Positions 16,970 through 26,794 of a DNA stretch of 64,000 nt are shown piece by piece (position 1 is the first letter of the stretch; each line of letters starts with the position of its first letter). Both the position numbers and the translations under genes were made by a program. The stretch covers positions 164,766 through 228,765 of the forward strand of contig JANYKC010000096.1 of NCBI GenBank assembly GCA_025358255.1. Reading direction: 5' to 3'. This DNA is from Spirochaetaceae bacterium. Lineage in GTDB: Bacteria; Spirochaetota; Spirochaetia; Treponematales; Rectinemataceae. The notes beneath the pieces are model-generated. The model did no database searches and had not been told where the DNA came from. It saw only the letters and a program-made list of their open reading frames with translations.

Positions 16970-18136
16970 ATGTACTACATCCATGTCGAGTTTTCGGACG
17001 CCGACGGAGCCCCGCGGCGTGACGAACTCCGGGACTTCGGCTTTGACCAAGGCTTCCTGCGCGACTATCTCGAAGTGGCGCTTCCCGGCGAGATCCCGGC
17101 CCGCGTGGTCGAGGTGCAGCGCGGTCGCTACGGCATCATGTTTCGCGGCGAAGGCGGGAAGCTGGCCGAATCCGACGTCGTGGCTTCCGGCCACCTTATC
17201 CATGAGACTGCGGTCGGCTCCTCCTTGCCCACCGTAGGCGACTGGGTGGTGGCCCGCCTTTCCGATGACGGCAGACAGGCGGCATCGATCAAGGGCGTCC
17301 TACCGAGGCGCAGCGCATTCATGCGCCGCGCCTCGGGGGACAAGGCGGATCGCGTCAATGCCCAGGTCCTGGCCGCCAATGTGGACGCGGCCTTCATCGT
17401 GGCGGCGGCGGACGCCCGATGGAGCCCCCGCCGGATCGAACGCTATGTGACCCTCGCCTACGAGGCCGGCGTCGCGCCCGTCGTGGTGATTACGAAGACC
17501 GACCTCGTCGATTGTCCGGGGGATTACCTTGCCGAAGCGCAAGCCCTCGGCCCAGGAGTCTCTGCTGTCCTCGTCTGCGCCCCCAACGGCCAAGGCCTTG
17601 AAAACCTGGATCCATGGCTCACCATCGGCAAGACCGTCGTCCTCCTCGGCTCTTCGGGAGCGGGCAAATCCACCCTCCTCAACGCCCTGGCCGGCTCGGA
17701 GATCGCCGCCACCAAGGCTGTGCGCTCCGACGACGACCGCGGGCGCCACACGACGACCCATCGTGAGCTCTACCGCCTGCCATCGGGGGCCCTCGTCATA
17801 GACAGTCCAGGCCTCCGGGAAATCCAGATCCTTGCCGGGGAAGCGGCCCTCGCGGAGGCCTTCGCCGACGTGGAAGCCTTCGCCGCATCCTGCCGCTTCC
17901 GGGATTGCGGCCACGGCGCCGAGCCCGGCTGCGCGGTCCGCGCCGCCCTCGAGAAAGGTGAGCTTGACCATGGCCGCTTCAATGGATGGCGGAAACTGCA
18001 GAGGGAAGTCGCCTTCCTGGCCGCCCGCGAGGACCCCCGTGTCGCGGCGGAGCAGGCCCATCGCTGGAAGACCATCAACAAGAGCATGCGCGGCTACACG
18101 AAGGAAAGGCGGTCGATCCAGGGAAAATCGCGCTGA
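16970..18136 (+). CDS. rsgA: Ribosome small-subunit-dependent GTPase A
   Basis: 388 residues. Circularly permuted GTPase that helps mature the 30S subunit. OB-fold region (about residues 45-110), then G4 TKTDL, G1 GSSGAGKSTLLNAL, switch RHTTTHRELY, G3 DSPGLRE, and a C-terminal zinc motif CRFRDCGHGAEPGC. ATG 16970 chosen because upstream in-frame sequence is repeat-derived; AAAGGG lies 8-13 nt before it. The N-terminal 40 residues are longer than in typical RsgA. Monocistronic. Confidence 0.94.
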   Translation: MYYIHVEFSDADGAPRRDELRDFGFDQGFLRDYLEVALPGEIPARVVEVQRGRYGIMFRGEGGKLAESDVVASGHLIHETAVGSSLPTVGDWVVARLSDDGRQAASIKGVLPRRSAFMRRASGDKADRVNAQVLAANVDAAFIVAAADARWSPRRIERYVTLAYEAGVAPVVVITKTDLVDCPGDYLAEAQALGPGVSAVLVCAPNGQGLENLDPWLTIGKTVVLLGSSGAGKSTLLNALAGSEIAATKAVRSDDDRGRHTTTHRELYRLPSGALVIDSPGLREIQILAGEAALAEAFADVEAFAASCRFRDCGHGAEPGCAVRAALEKGELDHGRFNGWRKLQREVAFLAAREDPRVAAEQAHRWKTINKSMRGYTKERRSIQGKSR

Positions 18137-18708
18137 ACGGGCTCGGGAACAAAGCCCACGCAGAGGCCGCACAGGAGCGGAGGAAGACAGGACAGGATGC
18201 CGTTGGCAGGCAGTCTCCTTGCGCAGCTGGATCGCCCCGCCTCGCGGCATTCGCCGATGGAGCCATCGTTGCATCCTGCCGCTTCGAAAAGTTCGGCCAC
18301 CAAGGGCATGGGGAGCCTGTCCCCATCCAGCTAGCATCGAAACCCGGTGTGGGGGTAGCGGAGCGCGCCACAGCGCAGCGTTGCCGTGGTAGCGCCAGCG
18401 ACGATCAATCCATGCCACCCGGCTTGCTGAGCGCAGCGACGCAGGAGCGCGAAGCGAGGGGGCGCCGCGCGAGGCTCGCAGCGCGGCGAGCGGGTATGGG
18501 AGATCCGCTCCCAACCAAGCGGTAGCGAAAACGGTGCGGGGGCAGGGCGAGACCCCGCAGGGCGGAGCCCGAGGAGGCTCGGCCGAGGGGGAGGCGCGCC
18601 TGCGCGGCTTCCCCAGCCATCCAACAAGCCCTCCCCCTTTATCCCAATTATGAATAAAGGGCTCCCCGCGGAGGGAAGCCCTTGCTTTCAGTTGTGGAGG
18701 AAGGCGCG
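18137..18708. other. GC-rich gene-free region with GAGCG-type repeats
   Basis: 572 bp between rsgA and the DUF5692-like gene. It is very GC-rich, carries irregular copies of a GAGCGCAGCGACG / GAGCGCGAAGCGAG pattern (18430-18500) and several short dyads (GAGCCCGAGGAGGCTC), and keeps many frames open without any recognisable protein. I see no gene. It may be an intergenic repeat family or a structured RNA. Confidence 0.5.
18657..18683 (-). terminator. Terminator-like hairpin after the DUF5692-like gene
   Basis: AAGGGCTCCCC (18657-18667) pairs imperfectly with GGGAAGCCCTT (18673-18683), 26 nt past the stop codon. On the minus strand the T tract is weak (TATTCAT). Confidence 0.5.
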
Positions 18709-19677
18709 CTAGTCGTTCGCGGCGATCCTCACCGGGACGGCGCCGTGGCGGGGAGCCTCCACCCCGTTCTCCGCGGCGACTTTCCGGAAGGCCGCGAGGT
18801 CGGTGTAGACCTCGACCTTGAGGGGGTTGCGCCTGGTCTTGAGGACCTTGTGGATCTCGTAGCCGAGGACGGCCAGGTTGGAGGCCAGGGCAAGGCCAGA
18901 CACGATCCAGAGGGCCGTCGGGCTGTGCGAGGACTTGACCGCGAACTTCGAGGTGTCGACGAAGGCGGGGAAGCACATCACGAACATCATCCAGATCCCG
19001 AGGGTCTGGGCGCGGTGCTGGAGCCATGCGCCCTTCCTGAGGAAGAAGGCGGGGATGGTGCAGGAGACAAGGAGCGCCGCCCCCGCGTAGAAGGCGTGGT
19101 CGGAGACGCAGTTGTAGACATAGGCGAAGTTCCACAGGTCATAGGCGATGACCCAGAACCAGAGCATGTCCGGCCACATCATGTCCTTCTTCTTGCCCTT
19201 GCCGATGAAGATGCCCATCCAGCCGGTGATGGTGACAATGTTGATGAGGCCGGCCACGCCGTTCATGATGTTCCATGGACCGCCGAGGGTCTGTATGCCA
19301 TCCACGAGGCCATTGACGCCCACGCACTGGAAATCGCGCACGACGGCTTCAAGGATGTTGAGGGCGAGGATGAAGGGCGGGAACATGAGTGCCCACTTGT
19401 TCGTGGAGAGTCTCTTGAAATTGCGGATGGCGAGGAAGCCGAGGCATCCGGCAAGGGCCGAGTAGACCTTGGCCCAATGGAACCAGTCGCCGACGCTCGA
19501 GCCGGGGCCTGCCGTGCGGTTCCATACGGTGAAGGGAAGGACAGCCGGGAGGACGAGGAAGATCGCGAGGGCGAACCACTTGTTCAGGCGTGCCAGCTCG
19601 TTGACGAGCATGAGGCCGCCAAGGACGGCGAACCACATGAGGGCAGAATACCAGGGTATCGACGCAAAGAGGAACAT
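18709..19677 (-). CDS. DUF5692-like integral membrane protein
   Basis: 322 residues from MFLFASIPWYSALMWFAVLG; the start has GGGAGG upstream, and the longer frame reads through the promoter. About nine hydrophobic segments, with conserved-looking loops NKWALMFPPFILALNILEAV and DGIQTLGGPWNIMNGVAG. I recall this pattern as DUF5692, a bacterial family of unknown function. The C-terminal 50 residues are polar and cytoplasmic-looking. Single-gene unit with its own promoter and terminator. Confidence 0.7.
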   Translation of the reverse strand: MFLFASIPWYSALMWFAVLGGLMLVNELARLNKWFALAIFLVLPAVLPFTVWNRTAGPGSSVGDWFHWAKVYSALAGCLGFLAIRNFKRLSTNKWALMFPPFILALNILEAVVRDFQCVGVNGLVDGIQTLGGPWNIMNGVAGLINIVTITGWMGIFIGKGKKKDMMWPDMLWFWVIAYDLWNFAYVYNCVSDHAFYAGAALLVSCTIPAFFLRKGAWLQHRAQTLGIWMMFVMCFPAFVDTSKFAVKSSHSPTALWIVSGLALASNLAVLGYEIHKVLKTRRNPLKVEVYTDLAAFRKVAAENGVEAPRHGAVPVRIAAND

Positions 19678-19737
19678 CGCGAAAACCTCCCACCAACAAG
19701 GCAAAATGAGTTCTTTCGGGGTATTGGAGCAAAAAAG

Positions 19738-19766
19738 AGTGTAACAGCGGTATATGGAAAGGTCAA
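19738..19766 (-). promoter_or_regulatory. Sigma-70 promoter of the DUF5692-like gene
   Basis: TTGACC (19761-19766), 17-nt spacer, TACACT (19738-19743) on the minus strand; predicted leader about 54 nt to the ATG at 19677. The motif GTGTAAC occurs both at the -10 and again at 19799-19805, which could mark a regulator site. Confidence 0.65.
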
Positions 19767-19842
19767 GTATTAATGACGATGATGTTTTTATAAACACAGT
19801 GTAACGATAAACGGCATGTCGGGATATTATGGCTTTTCGCAG

Positions 19843-19882
19843 GGAGGCCGTCGCCAACCCTAGGGGCTTGGCGACGGCCTCC
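19843..19882. terminator. Strong hairpin after pepF
   Basis: A perfect 15-bp inverted repeat, GGAGGCCGTCGCCAA (19843-19857) and TTGGCGACGGCCTCC (19868-19882), with a 10-nt loop, 33 nt after the pepF stop. No T tract on either side, so termination may need a factor, or it protects the mRNA 3' end. Confidence 0.6.
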
Positions 19883-19914
19883 GCGTCAAGTCTTCTTCTC
19901 TCCTACTCCGGAGG

Positions 19915-21726
19915 TCACGCCTTGGCGGCGCACCCGGCGACGAGTTTTTCGAACTCGGCCACCTGGGCCGCGATCACGTCGAGGCCGCTCTTCCAGAAGG
20001 CCTTGGTCTCGATATCAAAGCCGGCCATCTTCGTGACCGCGACCGCCGAGGCGCTGCCCGTCTGGGCCAGGAGGTCGCGGTAGCTAGCCGCGAAGCCTGG
20101 GCCCTCTTCACGGTAGCGGGCAAGGAGGCCGAGGCCGAACAGGAGGCCGAAGGCATAGGGAAAGTTGTAGAAGGAGAGGTCGGGGCTGTAGTAATGGCCC
20201 TTGGCCGCCCACATGTACTGATGGAGCTTGTCAGGGTCCAGGCCCTCGCCGTAGCTGCGCCTCTGGGCGGCGACCATGAGGGAGGAGAATTCGTCTGCGG
20301 AGAGCTCGCCCTCCTTGCGTTTCTCGAAGACGGAAGCCTCGAACCAGTAACGGGAGAGGATGTCGACAATGACCTGGCAGGAATCCTGGAGATGCATCTC
20401 AAGGAGGCCCAAGCGTTCTTGGGCCGGGGTCTCGGCGATCGCGGATTCAAAGACCAGGGTTTCCGCGAAGATGCTCGCGGTCTCCGCGAGGGTCATCGGG
20501 TAATCGGCGAGGACCACGGGCTTGTCCTTGATGCAGTCGTAATGCCAGGCGTGTCCCAGCTCGTGGGCTATCGTGTTCACGTCGGAGAAGGTCCCATCGA
20601 AGTTGCACAGGATGCGGGCCACTTTCGCGGCGGGGAAGTGGGTGCAATAGGCGCCGCCGACCTTGCCCTCGCGGGGTTCGGCGTCGATCCAGGACTCGTC
20701 GAAGGCGCGCTCGGCGAAGCGGCCCATGGCCGGGTCGAAGGAGCTGAACTTGGCGACGATGAAGGCCTTTGTGGCCGCCCAGTCGTATTTGCGCTGATCT
20801 GCGCCGGCAACGGCCACGGGACCGAAGAGGTCGAAGAAGGCGAGCTTGGGGAGGCCAAAGAGGCGGGCCTTGGCGGCCAGGTAGCGGCGGAACACGGGAA
20901 GGGAGTCCTCCATCGCGCCGATGAGTGCGTCGAGGGTCTTCCTGGTGATGCGCGATTGCTCGATGGTCCTGTCGATCGCGCTCTCCCAGGAGCGGCGCTT
21001 GTTGAGGGTGGAGGCGAAGCCCTTCACGCCGTTGAGGGCCGCGGCGACGGGGATCTCCACGCCCTTCCAAGCGTCGAGCTCGAGGCGCCAGGCCTTCTCC
21101 CGGATCGAACGGTCAGCGTCATAGGCGAGGTTGCGGAGTTCGACGATGGTCTTGCGCTCCCCGGTCCTGGGTTCCCAGAGCACGCTCGTGTTGGAGGTGA
21201 CCGCTTCCTGGAGGCGGCCCCAGGCGTCGCCGCCCGAACGAAGGAGGTCCGCGGCAAGGTCCTCGAGCTCGGGGGACATCTGCTTGGACTGGAGGAAAAG
21301 CTCCTCCTCGAGATGGAAGGCGAAGGGAGAGACGCGCGGGTCCGCGTCCTTGCCCCGGGCGGCGGCGAGGACTTCCTCGCGCCGGGCGGCGAGGGCGTTG
21401 CGGAAAAGGACGGCGGAGCGCTTGAGGGGCAGGGCGAGTTCCTCGATCGAATTGAGCTCGGCCATCGAGGCCTCATCGCGGGTCGCGGTGGAATAGCGGG
21501 CATAGGCATAGGAGGAAAGGGTCAATTGGAGGCTGACGGCCTCGTCCTCGATAGCCAGGGCCGCGGAGAGCCAATCCCCGATCTTCCCTGCGGGGGAAGC
21601 ACAGAGCCTCACCATCCCTTCGGCGAGTTCGGCCACGCGGAGCTTGGCGGCCAGGTAGTTCGGGGCTTTGCAGTCCGCATATACGGGAGCGAGGTCCCAG
21701 CGGGGCGGCTTTTCAGATCCAGCCAT
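19915..21726 (-). CDS. pepF: Oligoendopeptidase F (M3 family)
   Basis: 603 residues, usual length. Cytosolic zinc peptidase that cuts short peptides. HExxH motif in NTIAHELGHAWHYDC, followed by the third ligand region ETASIFAETLVFE; the C-terminal SYGEGLDPDKLHQYMWAAKG and YNFPYAFGLLFGLGL blocks are characteristic. GGACGGAAACG before the ATG is a modest RBS. Its start overlaps the end of ndk by 14 nt, so the pair is co-transcribed. Confidence 0.94.
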   Translation of the reverse strand: MAGSEKPPRWDLAPVYADCKAPNYLAAKLRVAELAEGMVRLCASPAGKIGDWLSAALAIEDEAVSLQLTLSSYAYARYSTATRDEASMAELNSIEELALPLKRSAVLFRNALAARREEVLAAARGKDADPRVSPFAFHLEEELFLQSKQMSPELEDLAADLLRSGGDAWGRLQEAVTSNTSVLWEPRTGERKTIVELRNLAYDADRSIREKAWRLELDAWKGVEIPVAAALNGVKGFASTLNKRRSWESAIDRTIEQSRITRKTLDALIGAMEDSLPVFRRYLAAKARLFGLPKLAFFDLFGPVAVAGADQRKYDWAATKAFIVAKFSSFDPAMGRFAERAFDESWIDAEPREGKVGGAYCTHFPAAKVARILCNFDGTFSDVNTIAHELGHAWHYDCIKDKPVVLADYPMTLAETASIFAETLVFESAIAETPAQERLGLLEMHLQDSCQVIVDILSRYWFEASVFEKRKEGELSADEFSSLMVAAQRRSYGEGLDPDKLHQYMWAAKGHYYSPDLSFYNFPYAFGLLFGLGLLARYREEGPGFAASYRDLLAQTGSASAVAVTKMAGFDIETKAFWKSGLDVIAAQVAEFEKLVAGCAAKA

Positions 21727-22162
21727 CGTTTCCGTCCTTCCAGTCTATGATTTCTTCGGGTTTGAAAAAAAGTGACATCTCCCGGGCCGCGCTCTCGGAG
21801 GAATCCGAGGCATGGATGATGTTGAGTCCCGTATGCATGGCGTAGTCGCCACGGATGGTTCCGGGGAGGGCTTCCTCCGCCTTGGTGGAGCCGCAGAAGC
21901 GGCGCAGCATCGCGACCGCACTGTCGCCCTCCAGCACCATGGCCAGGACGGGTCCGCTCGTGATATAGGCCACCAATTCCCCGAAAAAGGCCTTGTCCCT
22001 GTGCTCTGCGTAGTGGATTTCCGCCAGGCTCCGAGGGATGCGCATGAGCTTGGCTGCCACGATGTCAAAGCCCTTGTCCTCGATGCGGCTGATGATCTCG
22101 CCCGCTATGCGCCGGGAGAGCACGCCTGGCTTCAGCATGGAGAATGTGCGCTCTATGGCCAT
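21713..22162 (-). CDS. ndk: Nucleoside diphosphate kinase
   Basis: 149 residues. Transfers the gamma-phosphate from ATP to other NDPs through a phospho-histidine. Visible: N-terminal MAIERTFSMLKPGVLSRRIA, GTIRGDYAMHTGLNIIHASD (active His within NIIHASDS) and FFKPEEIIDW. ATG 22162 follows AAGGAGG perfectly; the 11-residue upstream extension is rejected. Slightly longer C-terminus than E. coli Ndk, as in many spirochaete and archaeal forms. Precedes pepF with a 14-nt overlap. Confidence 0.95.
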   Translation of the reverse strand: MAIERTFSMLKPGVLSRRIAGEIISRIEDKGFDIVAAKLMRIPRSLAEIHYAEHRDKAFFGELVAYITSGPVLAMVLEGDSAVAMLRRFCGSTKAEEALPGTIRGDYAMHTGLNIIHASDSSESAAREMSLFFKPEEIIDWKDGNDGWI

Positions 22163-22243
22163 GGTTTCCTCCTTGCCCCCACGCGATCCTAGCATGGCTC
22201 ACGGCCTGTTTGCCAGCCAAAGCCACCCTTCATCCCCTCTGCC

Positions 22244-22271
22244 TTGATCCTCCCCCCCTATGATGCTAGGA
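22244..22271 (+). promoter_or_regulatory. Candidate promoter of the activase operon
   Basis: TTGATC (22244-22249), 16-nt spacer, extended -10 TGCTAGGAT (TAGGAT at 22266-22271). Predicted transcription start about 5 nt before the ATG at 22283. Confidence 0.4.
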
Positions 22272-22282
22272 TTCCCGGCCAG

Positions 22283-25200
22283 ATGACCAATGAATACAAA
22301 CTAGGCGTGGATGTCGGTTCGACGACGGTCAAGGTCGCCCTCCTTGACGGGGCGAATGACCTGGTTTTTGGCCGCTACGAGCGGCATCGTTCCGACGTGG
22401 CGGGGGCATTGGCAAGCATGCTCGATGAAGCGGCGGCCCATCTCGAGGCCTGCGCGCCCGGGGCAAGGGTGAATACCGCCTTCACGGGGTCGGCCGGCAT
22501 CGGCGCCGCGACGAGGATCAAGGTGCCCTTCGTCCAGGAAGTGGCCGCCTGCGCCCGCGCGGTCGAGGGCCTCCTGCCCCGCACCGACGTAGCCATCGAG
22601 CTCGGGGGCGAGGACGCGAAAATAACCTACTTTGGGCCCTCCATCGAAGAACGCATGAACGGATCCTGCGCCGGCGGAACGGGCGCCTTCATCGACCAGA
22701 TGGCGGCCCTCCTGGACACCGACCCTGCAGGCCTCGACATCCTGGCACGAGGGGCCACCACGATCTATCCCATCGCCTCCCGTTGCGGCGTCTTCGCCAA
22801 GGCCGACATCCAGCCCCTCGTGAACGAGGGCGCCCGACGCGAGGATGTGGCTGCCAGCGTATTCCAGGCCGTCGTGAACCAGACCATCTCCGGCCTGGCC
22901 TGCGGCCGGCCCATACGCGGACGGATAGCCCTCCTTGGCGGCCCCCTCCATTACCTGCCCCAACTGCGGAAACGATTCGCGCTGACCCTCAAGCTCGAGG
23001 CTGACTCCGTCCTTGTGCCGCCCGACGGCCGGCTTTTTGTCGCGGTCGGCGCGGCCCTCCTCGGCGATGCCCTGGCCCGCCGCGACGGGGAGGACCCCGC
23101 GGGCACGCCCCGCACGAACACCGTCCTCGAGGGGCATTCCATCCGTGACCTGGCCGAGCGGACCCGTACCGCGGAGTACGCGGCAGGCGCCTCCCCCCGG
23201 CTCCCTCCCCTCTTCGCCACGCCGGAGGGGCTCAAGGCCTTCCGCGAAAGGCACGGTCGCGCGGCCATTCCCCACGCCTCCCTGTCCGCCCACCGCGGCC
23301 CCGTCTACATCGGCATCGACGCCGGCTCCACGACCTCGAAGCTCGCGGCGGTGGACGGCGAGGGCCAGCTCCTCTGGTCGAGCTACGCCTCGAATCGTGG
23401 CCATCCCCTCGAGGTGGTGATAGAGGCGCTCCGCGGCTTCTACGCCGCCCTCCCGGCGGATGCCTACGTGGGATTCGCCTGCGCGACTGGCTACGGTGAA
23501 GGGCTCGTCAAGGCGGCCTTGGGCGCCGACGATGGCGAAGTGGAGACAATTGCCCATAGCCTCGCGGCTTCGAGGCTCGCGCCGGGAGTCGAGGCGGTCC
23601 TCGACATCGGCGGACAGGACATGAAATTCCTCACCCTCGAGGACGACGTCATCTCCTCCATCCTCCTCAACGAGGCCTGCTCCTCGGGTTGCGGATCCTT
23701 CCTTGAGACCTTCGCCCGCTCCATGGGCAAGAGCGCCGAGGAATTCGCGGCCCTCGCGCTGCAATCCACGGCTCCCGTGGACCTCGGCAGCCGCTGCACG
23801 GTCTTCATGAACTCGCGGGTGAAGCAGGCGCAAAAGGAAGGCGCCACGCCGGCGGACATCGCCGCGGGCCTCGCCTACTCCGTGGTCAAGAACGCCCTCC
23901 AGAAGGTCATCCGCATCCGCAACCCCAAGGACCTCGGCAAGGTCATCGTCGTCCAGGGGGGGACCTTCGCGAGCGAGCCAGTCCTGCGGGCCTTCGAGTT
24001 CGTGGCCGGACGGGAGGCGGTCAGGCCCGTCGAGACAGGCCTCATGGGCGCCTGGGGCGCCGCCCTCATCGCCATCAAGCGCGCGACAGGGGCGGCTTCG
24101 GGGCTTGCCTCGCAGGCTGAACTCCGCTCCTTTTCCGCCCGCACCGAGTCGGCGCGCTGTCCCGGTTGCGGCAACGCCTGCCTCCTCACGATCACGCGTT
24201 TCGAAGGGGAAGGGACAAGGGCCAGGGAGGCCCATGTCACGGGGAACCGCTGCGAACGTGGAGTGGATATCTTCCTGCTTGGCAGCGCGGCCAGCCCTGG
24301 CGCTGGCGGCCCGACAAGCGCCGCCGCCGCGACGGGTGCCGCCGGCACTACGGGTGCCGCCGGCACTACGGATGCCGCCGGTTCCGCGGTCGCCCATGCG
24401 GACGCGAGAGCCGTCCCGCACGGCGCAGGGCTCCCCGCGAGGAAGCTGAACCTCAGGATACCCGACCTCTATGCCTGGAAGTACACGAGGCTCTTCCGCT
24501 ACGACGCCCTGCCGGCTGATAAGGCCCCGAGGGGAAGTGTCGGCATCCCACGCGTGCTGAACCTCTACGAGAACTATCCCTTCTGGTTCACCCTTTTCAC
24601 GCGGCTCGGTTTCCGGGTCGAGCTCTCCCCCCGATCCTCGAAGGCGCTCTACGAACTGGGGATGGAATCCATACCCTCGGAATCGGCCTGCTATCCGGCC
24701 AAGCTCGTCCACGGCCACGCCACAGCCCTCGCCGCGCGGGGACTCGACCTGGTCTTCTACCCCTGCATCCCCCGCGAGAAGCGCCTCGTGGAGGGCCAGG
24801 ACGATTGTTTCAATTGCCCCATCGTGACCTCCTATCCCGAGGTCGTCCTCAACAATGTCGAGGGCATCCGCGAGGGCAAGGTGCGCTACCTCGATCCATT
24901 CCTCCCCATCGATTCGCCCGGGCATTTCGTGCCCCGCATCGCAGCGGAGCTCGCATCCTTCGGAGTGGGCCTTGCCGAGGCGCAGGCCGCCGCGGATGCC
25001 GCCTACGCCGAGGACGCCGCCTTCCACGCGGAGCTCCGCGCCGAAGGGGAGAGGGCATTGGACTGGATAGAGAAGACCGGAGGCCACGGCATTGTCCTAG
25101 CGGGCCGGCCCTACCATGTGGATCCGGAAATCCACCACGGCATCCCCTCCCTCATCGTGAGCCTGGGGATGGCAGTGCTGTCCGAGGACGCCATCGCCCA

Positions 25201-26794
25201 CCTGGGCTCGGTGGACAGGCCGCTGCGTGTCGTGGACCAGTGGTCCTACCATTCACGCCTCTACGCGGCGGCGACCTTCGTCTCCGGCCGGAACGACCTT
25301 GACCTCGTGCAGCTGACCTCCTTCGGCTGCGGCCTCGACGCCGTCACGAGCGACCAGGTGGAGGAGATACTCAAGCGCCGGGGCAAGGTCTACAGCACGG
25401 TCAAGATAGACGAGCACGCCAACCTCGGGGCGGCACGCATCCGGCTACGCTCCCTCGCCGCCGCCATCGGGGAGCGCGAGGAGGCAGGAAGGAAGGTCCA
25501 TGAACCCGCCCCGCGCCCGAAGCGGCCCATCTTCGGGAAGGAGATGAAGGCGCGATATACGATCCTGGCACCGCAGATGGCTCCCTTGCAGTTCGAGGTC
25601 GTCGAGGAGGCCTTTAGGAGCGTCGGCTACGATTTCCATATCCTTCCGCGCGCCGACCAGGAGGCCATCGACGAAGGGCTCCGCTCCGTCCACAACGACG
25701 CGTGCTTCCCTTCCATCCTCGTGGCCGGCCAGCTCGTCTCGGCCCTCCGCTCCGGACAATACGACCTGGCGGCGACGGCGATCCTCGTCACGCAGACGGG
25801 AGGCGGCTGCCGCGCCACCAATTACATCGGCTTCATCAGAAAGGCCCTCGCGGACGCAGGACTGTCCCACATCCCCGTCATCTCGCTTTCCTCGAAAGGA
25901 ATAGAGCGCAATCCCGGCTTCAGGATCACGCCGCTTTTCCTGTGGAGGAGCCTCGTGGCCTGCGTCGCAGGCGACCTCATCATGCGCCTCCTTTACCGAG
26001 TCCGTCCCTATGAGGCCATCGAAGGCTCGTCGGACGCCCTGTGCGCGCGATGGATCACGGACGCGCGCAGGCTCATGCACGGCACGAGCCTCGCCCGCTA
26101 CCGCGCCTTCTGCCGCGGCGCCGTGGCCGCCTTCGATGCCCTGCCCCTGAGGGACATCCCGCGCAAGCCGCGAATCGGGGTCGTGGGGGAGATCCTCGTG
26201 AAGTTCCATCCGGACGCCAACGGCGACATCGTCGCGTCGGTCGAGGCGGAAGGCGGCGAGGCCGTCGTGCCTGACCTCTATGGCTTCCTCCTTTACGCCT
26301 CCTACAATCCCATTTTCCGGCATGACTTCCTCGAAGGCAGCCGCCGCTCCGCCTTCGCCGCCCGGCTGGTGGTCGGCGCCCTCGAACTCCTCAGGCAGCC
26401 TGCCCTGAAGGCCCTCGGCCACAGCGACCGCTTCGACGCGCCGCCATCCATCGACGCTCTGGCGGCGGCGGTGGACGGTGTCGTACAACTTGGAAACTGC
26501 ACGGGGGAGGGCTGGTTCCTCACCGCGGAGATGATGGAGCTCATCGAAGGGGGGGTTGACGGGATCGCCTGCCTCCAGCCCTTCGCCTGCCTGCCCAACC
26601 ATGTCACCGGAAAGGGAGTGCTCAAGGAGCTCCGCAGGAGGCATCCGGAGCTGCCTATCGCAGCGATAGACTTCGACCCTGGCGCGAGCGAAGTGAACCA
26701 GGAGAACCGCCTCAAGCTCCTCCTGGACAATGCGCGCCGCCTCCATGGCAAGCATGGAAAGGCCCCGCAAAGGGCAGGGAAGGCGCTTCCATGA
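22283..26794 (+). CDS. Giant acyl-CoA dehydratase activase-related protein (two BadF/BadG ATPase domains plus dehydratase-like domain)
   Basis: 1503 residues. Two ASKHA-type activator domains in tandem (VDVGSTTVKVALLDG with NGSCAGGTGAFIDQMA; then GIDAGSTTSKLAAVDG with NEACSSGCGSFLETFARSMG) are followed by a long C-terminal part (about residue 740 on; FYPCIPREKR, DDCFNCPIVTSYPEV, CFPSILVAGQL) like DUF2229/2-hydroxyglutaryl-CoA dehydratase component D. Known activators use ATP to inject one electron from a [4Fe-4S] cluster into a dehydratase. Between the halves is a Gly/Ala/Thr-rich linker encoded by 18-bp repeats. Start set at MTNEYKLG because the upstream TTG lies in the -35 box. No separate dehydratase subunit is nearby. 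Substrate unknown. Confidence 0.85.
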   Translation: MTNEYKLGVDVGSTTVKVALLDGANDLVFGRYERHRSDVAGALASMLDEAAAHLEACAPGARVNTAFTGSAGIGAATRIKVPFVQEVAACARAVEGLLPRTDVAIELGGEDAKITYFGPSIEERMNGSCAGGTGAFIDQMAALLDTDPAGLDILARGATTIYPIASRCGVFAKADIQPLVNEGARREDVAASVFQAVVNQTISGLACGRPIRGRIALLGGPLHYLPQLRKRFALTLKLEADSVLVPPDGRLFVAVGAALLGDALARRDGEDPAGTPRTNTVLEGHSIRDLAERTRTAEYAAGASPRLPPLFATPEGLKAFRERHGRAAIPHASLSAHRGPVYIGIDAGSTTSKLAAVDGEGQLLWSSYASNRGHPLEVVIEALRGFYAALPADAYVGFACATGYGEGLVKAALGADDGEVETIAHSLAASRLAPGVEAVLDIGGQDMKFLTLEDDVISSILLNEACSSGCGSFLETFARSMGKSAEEFAALALQSTAPVDLGSRCTVFMNSRVKQAQKEGATPADIAAGLAYSVVKNALQKVIRIRNPKDLGKVIVVQGGTFASEPVLRAFEFVAGREAVRPVETGLMGAWGAALIAIKRATGAASGLASQAELRSFSARTESARCPGCGNACLLTITRFEGEGTRAREAHVTGNRCERGVDIFLLGSAASPGAGGPTSAAAATGAAGTTGAAGTTDAAGSAVAHADARAVPHGAGLPARKLNLRIPDLYAWKYTRLFRYDALPADKAPRGSVGIPRVLNLYENYPFWFTLFTRLGFRVELSPRSSKALYELGMESIPSESACYPAKLVHGHATALAARGLDLVFYPCIPREKRLVEGQDDCFNCPIVTSYPEVVLNNVEGIREGKVRYLDPFLPIDSPGHFVPRIAAELASFGVGLAEAQAAADAAYAEDAAFHAELRAEGERALDWIEKTGGHGIVLAGRPYHVDPEIHHGIPSLIVSLGMAVLSEDAIAHLGSVDRPLRVVDQWSYHSRLYAAATFVSGRNDLDLVQLTSFGCGLDAVTSDQVEEILKRRGKVYSTVKIDEHANLGAARIRLRSLAAAIGEREEAGRKVHEPAPRPKRPIFGKEMKARYTILAPQMAPLQFEVVEEAFRSVGYDFHILPRADQEAIDEGLRSVHNDACFPSILVAGQLVSALRSGQYDLAATAILVTQTGGGCRATNYIGFIRKALADAGLSHIPVISLSSKGIERNPGFRITPLFLWRSLVACVAGDLIMRLLYRVRPYEAIEGSSDALCARWITDARRLMHGTSLARYRAFCRGAVAAFDALPLRDIPRKPRIGVVGEILVKFHPDANGDIVASVEAEGGEAVVPDLYGFLLYASYNPIFRHDFLEGSRRSAFAARLVVGALELLRQPALKALGHSDRFDAPPSIDALAAAVDGVVQLGNCTGEGWFLTAEMMELIEGGVDGIACLQPFACLPNHVTGKGVLKELRRRHPELPIAAIDFDPGASEVNQENRLKLLLDNARRLHGKHGKAPQRAGKALP
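24332..24385. repeat. 18-bp tandem repeat inside the activase gene
   Basis: Two exact units of acgggtgccgccggcact and a third diverged unit, in frame, encoding a Thr-Gly-Ala-Ala-Gly-type linker between the activase and dehydratase-like parts. Confidence 0.9.

Noticed and set aside
17300..19135. 611-codon open frame on the minus strand
   Set aside because: Spans rsgA antisense, the gene-free block and an alternate frame of the DUF5692-like gene; no coherent protein.
22301..25087. 928-codon open frame on the minus strand
   Set aside because: Antisense to the activase; composition is a GC-rich mirror of the real gene and shows no domain.
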